Program-made: the position numbers and the translations under genes
In this document: piece by piece, positions 36,397 to 40,886 of the stretch
Position numbering within the stretch: the first letter of the stretch is position 1
Layout of the letters: the number at the start of each line of letters is the position of its first letter
Notes under the pieces: model-generated
What the model was told of the DNA's origin: nothing
Seen by the model: the letters and a program-made list of their open reading frames with translations, nothing else
Database searches by the model: none
From: SAR86 cluster bacterium
GTDB lineage: Bacteria > Pseudomonadota > Gammaproteobacteria > Magnimaribacterales > D2472
Assembly: GCA_016779505.1 (NCBI GenBank)
Contig: JADHNM010000003.1
Span: forward strand, 1 to 40,886
Reading direction: 5' to 3'
DNA length: 40,886 bases

Positions 36397-37206
36397 ATGA
36401 TTCCTCAAGGCTCCTATTTAGAAGTCGAGAATGACTTTAATTTTCATTATTATGACGAGGGAGATGGGGATGTTGTGGTTTTATTGCATGGCAGTGGAAC
36501 TGGTGCATCCGGGCATACAAATTTTAAAAATAATTTTATAGCTTTGAAAGAAGCAGGATATAGAGTAATTTTGCCTGACCTTCCTGGGTATGGTTTCTCA
36601 AGCAAGCCAGAGGATGAAACCTATTCACTGGAATATTTTAATACTAAAATACTCCAGCTCCTCGATGCACTAAAAGTTGAATCATTCTCGTTAATTGGAA
36701 ATAGTTTAGGTGGGGCACTGGCCTTAGGTCTTGCTTTGAGTCATCCCAAAAGAGTAGAGAAATTAATTCTTATGGCTCCTGGCGGTGTTGAAGACCAAGA
36801 TACTTATAACAAAATGCCAGGCATACAGAAACTTCTTGCTGATTTCTTGGGTGGAGAGATGAATCAAGAAAAAATAGAGGGCTTGCTTTCGCTTTTTCCA
36901 TATGACTCTTCAATTATTTCTGATGAAATGGTGTCAGATAGAATGGAAATACTTCCATTGATGAATTCGCAAGTTTTAGCTTCAATGACGATACCAAATA
37001 TGGAAAAAGATCTTTTTAAGATTCAACATCCTATTCTTGCTTTTTGGGGCATCAATGATCAGTTTATTCCCGTATCAGGCTCGATGAAGATTGGTGAAAA
37101 ATGTCCAAATGCTCAGATCATGCTTTTTAGCCAATGTGGACATTGGGTTATGATTGAGAAAGAGCAAATTTTTAATGAGGCCTGCATTAATTTCTTATCA
37201 GCTTAA
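36397..37206 (+). CDS. hsaD: Meta-cleavage product hydrolase, HsaD/TesD/BphD-like
   Basis: LLHGSGTGASGHTNF, nucleophile GNSLGGALALGLAL, acid GINDQFIP, histidine CGHWVMIEK. Confidence 0.85.
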   Translation: MIPQGSYLEVENDFNFHYYDEGDGDVVVLLHGSGTGASGHTNFKNNFIALKEAGYRVILPDLPGYGFSSKPEDETYSLEYFNTKILQLLDALKVESFSLIGNSLGGALALGLALSHPKRVEKLILMAPGGVEDQDTYNKMPGIQKLLADFLGGEMNQEKIEGLLSLFPYDSSIISDEMVSDRMEILPLMNSQVLASMTIPNMEKDLFKIQHPILAFWGINDQFIPVSGSMKIGEKCPNAQIMLFSQCGHWVMIEKEQIFNEACINFLSA

Positions 37207-37208
37207 AT

Positions 37209-37994
37209 ATGAATTTAAACACTATAAATGATATAGCTTCAGAGCTGTTTTTGGCTTTAAAAAACCAAGAAACAGTTCAGCCACTTTCTGACAAATATGA
37301 TGAGATAGATATTAATGATGCTTATCAAATTTCTCGAAAGTTTCTTTCCTTAAGAGAAGACCAAGGTGAAAAGGTTATTGGAAAGAAAATCGGTGTTACA
37401 AGTCCAGTTGTTCAAGAAATGCTTGGGGTCAACCAACCAGATTTTGGTTTTTTAACAGACAATATGCAAGTTAAAAATAAATCGAATTTCTCAATAAAAA
37501 ATTCTTTGATTCAACCTAGAGCAGAAGCTGAAATTGCTTTTATTTTAAAAGAAGATATTTCAGGACCTGGAATTTCAAAGGAAGATGTCATTCTCGCAAC
37601 TGATAAAATTGTTCCATGTTTTGAAATTGTTGACTCAAGAATTGATGATTGGAAAATTAAAATTCAAGATACTATTGCTGATAATGCATCATGTGGAATT
37701 TTTGTTTTAGGAGAAGGATCATCTTCCCCTGAAAAGTTTCCAATGGATGAGTTGGAGGTAATTGTTCATAAGAATGGAGAATTTTTGTCATCAGGCTTTG
37801 GTTCTGCGGTTCAAGGTCATCCAGCAGAAGCAGTTGCGTGGCTTGCTAATACTTTGGGTGAATATGACATCCCATTACTCAAAGGTGAGTTTATTTTATC
37901 AGGATCTCTGGTTCCTCTAGAGCCAGCAATTGCTGGCGATAGTTTTTCATTAGAGCTCAAGGGTGTTGGAACCTGCGAAATTAATTTTATCTAA
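37209..37994 (+). CDS. hsaE: 2-hydroxypenta-2,4-dienoate hydratase, HsaE/TesE-like
   Basis: [71 protein letters not shown]. Confidence 0.88.
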   Translation: MNLNTINDIASELFLALKNQETVQPLSDKYDEIDINDAYQISRKFLSLREDQGEKVIGKKIGVTSPVVQEMLGVNQPDFGFLTDNMQVKNKSNFSIKNSLIQPRAEAEIAFILKEDISGPGISKEDVILATDKIVPCFEIVDSRIDDWKIKIQDTIADNASCGIFVLGEGSSSPEKFPMDELEVIVHKNGEFLSSGFGSAVQGHPAEAVAWLANTLGEYDIPLLKGEFILSGSLVPLEPAIAGDSFSLELKGVGTCEINFI

Positions 37995-37996
37995 TT

Positions 37997-38920
37997 ATGA
38001 GCAAAGTCAAATGTGCAATTATTGGATCTGGAAATATCGGCACAGATCTGATGTTAAAAATTATTAAAACCTCTCAATCATTATCTTTAAATGGAGTGAT
38101 TGGCATTGACCCTGAGTCTGAAGGTCTAGCAATGGCAAAATCTCATAATATTGCGATTTCATCAACCGGCTTGCAGGGCTTTATGGAAATGGATGAGTAT
38201 CGAGATACTGAAATATTTTTTGATGCAACTTCTGCTGGTGCCCATAAAAATCATCATGATTTAATTATTAATGATGGCAAGCAGATGATAGACCTTACCC
38301 CAGCAGCAATAGGCCCATATTGCGTCCCAGTTGTTAATTTAACGGAACATTTAAAAGAAAAGAATGTAAACATGGTGACCTGCGGAGGCCAAGCTACCAT
38401 CCCAATGGTTGCAGCGGTTAATCAAGTTTCTAGCGTTAAATATGCTGAGATAGTTGCATCTGTTTCTTCAAAGTCTGCTGGACCAGGAACAAGGGCGAAC
38501 ATTGATGAATTTACTCAAACAACTAAGCTAGGGCTTGAAAAAGTTGGAGGGGCAGACAGAGCTAAAGCAATCATAGTGCTTAATCCTGCTGAGCCCCCTT
38601 TATTAATGAGAAATACTGTTTTTACTTTATGTGATCCTGTTGATCAAGAGTTAGTTAAAGATAGCATTGAGGCAATGGTAGACCGTGTTCAGTCTTATGT
38701 ACCTGGCTATAGATTAAAGCAAGAAGTTCAATTTGAAAGATTTGGCTCTAATAATCCATGCCTTATTCCTGGCTATGGTGAGTTTGAGGGACTAAAAGCA
38801 TCGATTTTCTTAGAAGTGGAGGGTGCTGGACACTATTTGCCTACTTATGCAGGGAATCTAGATATTATGACCTCTGCTGCTATGGGAACCGCACAGGAAT
38901 TAATTAAACTTAACTCATGA
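37997..38920 (+). CDS. hsaG: Acetaldehyde/propionaldehyde dehydrogenase (acylating), HsaG/TesF-like
   Basis: [53 protein letters not shown]. Confidence 0.92.
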   Translation: MSKVKCAIIGSGNIGTDLMLKIIKTSQSLSLNGVIGIDPESEGLAMAKSHNIAISSTGLQGFMEMDEYRDTEIFFDATSAGAHKNHHDLIINDGKQMIDLTPAAIGPYCVPVVNLTEHLKEKNVNMVTCGGQATIPMVAAVNQVSSVKYAEIVASVSSKSAGPGTRANIDEFTQTTKLGLEKVGGADRAKAIIVLNPAEPPLLMRNTVFTLCDPVDQELVKDSIEAMVDRVQSYVPGYRLKQEVQFERFGSNNPCLIPGYGEFEGLKASIFLEVEGAGHYLPTYAGNLDIMTSAAMGTAQELIKLNS

Positions 38921-39933
38921 GTAAGCTTTATATACAAGATGTCACGTTGAGAGATGGTATGCACGCAATAAGACATCAATATGGTTTAGATCATGTAATT
39001 GAGATTGCAAAGGCATTAGATGAAGCTAAAGTTGATGCCATTGAGGTCGCTCATGGAGATGGTTTGTCTGGGTCTTCTTTTAATTATGGTTTTGGAGCTC
39101 ATACAGATAAAGAATGGATTGGAGCAGTTGCTGAGAAATTAAATTATGCAAAACTTACAACTCTTATTTTGCCTGGAATTGCAATTAAAGAAGATCTTAA
39201 GTGGGCATGGGATCTTGGGGTTAGATCGGTCAGAGTTGCAACTCACTGCACCGAGGCAGATGTTTCAAAGCAGCACATAGAGTTTGCAAGAGAATTAGGT
39301 ATGGATACCATTGGTTTTTTGATGATGTCACATATGACCTCACCATCCAACTTAGCAGAACAGGCCAAATTGATGGAGTCCTATGGAGCTGAATGTGTAT
39401 ATGTTGTTGATTCGGGCGGCGCATTGAGCATGGAAGATGTAGCAGATAGATTTAAAGCTTTTAAAGATACCTTGGATTCTTCAACCCAAACAGGCATGCA
39501 TGCGCATCATAATTTATCTTTAGGAGTTGCTAATTCAATTGTTGCTGTTGAAAATGGAGCAAATCGAGTTGATGCAAGTCTTGCGGGTATGGGGGCTGGA
39601 GCAGGAAATGCCCCTCTTGAAGTTTTTATTGCTGCAATTGATAGATTGGGGTGGGAACATGGAACAGATCTCTTTAAATTAATGGATGCTGCTGAAGAGC
39701 TGGTTCGCCCATTGCAGGATAGGCCCGTAAGAGTCGATAGAGAAACATTAACATTGGGTTATGCTGGCGTTTACTCATCCTTCCTCAGGCATGCTGAATC
39801 AGCTGCTGAAACTTATGATCTTGATACAAGAGAAATTCTTGTTGAGCTAGGAAAGAGAAAGATGGTTGGCGGTCAAGAAGATATGATTGTCGATGTAGCC
39901 TTGGATTTATTAAAAAAGAAATCTCAATCATGA
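38917..39933 (+). CDS. hsaF: 4-hydroxy-2-oxovalerate aldolase, HsaF/TesG-like
   Basis: [33 protein letters not shown]-like, [35 protein letters not shown]. 4-nt overlap with hsaG. Confidence 0.93.
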   Translation: MSKLYIQDVTLRDGMHAIRHQYGLDHVIEIAKALDEAKVDAIEVAHGDGLSGSSFNYGFGAHTDKEWIGAVAEKLNYAKLTTLILPGIAIKEDLKWAWDLGVRSVRVATHCTEADVSKQHIEFARELGMDTIGFLMMSHMTSPSNLAEQAKLMESYGAECVYVVDSGGALSMEDVADRFKAFKDTLDSSTQTGMHAHHNLSLGVANSIVAVENGANRVDASLAGMGAGAGNAPLEVFIAAIDRLGWEHGTDLFKLMDAAEELVRPLQDRPVRVDRETLTLGYAGVYSSFLRHAESAAETYDLDTREILVELGKRKMVGGQEDMIVDVALDLLKKKSQS

Positions 39934-40802
39934 AAATTGGCATGACCCTTCCGGTCATGGAGCCTGATTTATCCAGGCAAGACTTAGAGGATTGGACGTT
40001 GAGAATAGATGCTGGTCCATGGTCGCATATTGCCTTGGGAGAAAGAATTTTATTTCCCAACCCTGAATTCATCTCTACTTTAAGTGCAGTCGCTGCCTGG
40101 ACCAAGCGTGTGGAGATCATTGCAACCATATCTGTTTTGACAATGCATAACCCAATATTGAGCGCTAAACAGTTTGCAACAATTGATATGATCTCAGAGG
40201 GTAGGTTTACCCTTGGTGTAGGGGTTGGGGGTAGAGAAGAAGACTATAATGCTATTGGCTCCACATGGTCTGATAGAAGGTGGGCTACACTTTCTGATCG
40301 TGTTAAAACCATGCAATCAGTTTGGTCAAAGGAATATCATCCTAGTTTAGGGCCAACACCCTTTTCTATGAATGGACCTCAAATATTGGCAGGCGCAGTA
40401 GGTCCTAAGGCCATGGAAATGTCGGCTGATTTTGCAGATGGCTTGGCTGGATTTTCATTTAATGCAGATATTGAAGAAATCAAAGATTCATTTAATCGAG
40501 TGCAAAAAGCATTTGAAGAAAAAAATAAATCTCCTAGGTTGGTCACCAGTTTCTGGTTTGGGCTAGGTAAATCTGCTCGATCAGACATTCAAACCCACCT
40601 TGAAAGGTATTTAAGTTGGATGGGAGATGATCTTGCAAGAGATTTAGCAAAAACAGCAGGTTTTTCAGGTAGTCAAAGTGATTTGAACGATTTTCTCTTA
40701 TTGGTCAAGGCTGCTGGCGCAACAGATGTAATTTTGGTGCCTACATCAAAAAACATTGAACAATTAATCTTGGCAGAAGAGGTGATTGCTGGATTTGGCT
40801 AA
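39930..40802 (+). CDS. LLM-class (luciferase-like) flavin-dependent oxidoreductase
   Basis: [12 protein letters not shown]..., [46 protein letters not shown]. 4-nt overlap with hsaF. Confidence 0.83.
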   Translation: MKIGMTLPVMEPDLSRQDLEDWTLRIDAGPWSHIALGERILFPNPEFISTLSAVAAWTKRVEIIATISVLTMHNPILSAKQFATIDMISEGRFTLGVGVGGREEDYNAIGSTWSDRRWATLSDRVKTMQSVWSKEYHPSLGPTPFSMNGPQILAGAVGPKAMEMSADFADGLAGFSFNADIEEIKDSFNRVQKAFEEKNKSPRLVTSFWFGLGKSARSDIQTHLERYLSWMGDDLARDLAKTAGFSGSQSDLNDFLLLVKAAGATDVILVPTSKNIEQLILAEEVIAGFG

Positions 40803-40886
40803 AAAATAATTATTTTTATAAAAATTGACAAATTAAATCCATCTGTTACTCGTTGATTATTTAATGTATTTATATAATAGTTATTA

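Noticed and set aside
24119-40802. Biphenyl or simple aromatic meta-cleavage operon as sole explanation for hsaC/D/E/F/G genes
   Set aside because: Co-located ipdA/B, ipdC, echA20, fadA6 and ipdF-like genes are specific to steroid ring C/D breakdown, making a simple aromatic pathway less likely.
1-40886. CRISPR arrays, IS elements, prophage or integrase genes
   Set aside because: None seen: no regularly spaced direct repeats, transposase or integrase ORFs, and the two tRNA genes show no adjacent integrase or duplicated 3' end.

Overview
This is an AT-rich, gene-dense window with streamlined spacing, most likely from a marine gammaproteobacterium (lineage is inference). Positions 1-23960 hold mostly housekeeping genes: tRNA-Asn, uvrB, a MltF-like transglycosylase, purL, two NUDIX hydrolases, a gamma-carbonic-anhydrase-like protein, a dienelactone hydrolase, alaS, lysC, a dihydroorotase, tRNA-Ser(GCT), a Pif1-like helicase, an alanine:cation symporter, a phytoene-desaturase-like protein and hflX. 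Positions 24119-40802 hold the main feature. It is an uninterrupted plus-strand run of 18 genes whose products resemble the 9,10-seco steroid/cholesterol degradation pathway: HsaC, IpdA, IpdB, EchA-like, IpdC, EchA20, two FadE-type ACADs, FadA6, IpdF, an EthD-like protein, an SDR, a cytochrome P450, HsaD, HsaE, HsaG, HsaF and a luciferase-like (LLM) flavin oxidoreductase. The ring A/B meta-cleavage genes flank a complete-looking ring C/D (HIP) block. Several members (P450, EthD-like, extra SDR, extra EchA with a lysine tail, LLM enzyme) have no assigned role in the canonical pathway. HsaA/B, KshA/B, KstD, FadD3 and a KstR-type regulator are absent from the window. All identifications come from reading the translated sequences and recalling family motifs; no database search was run.
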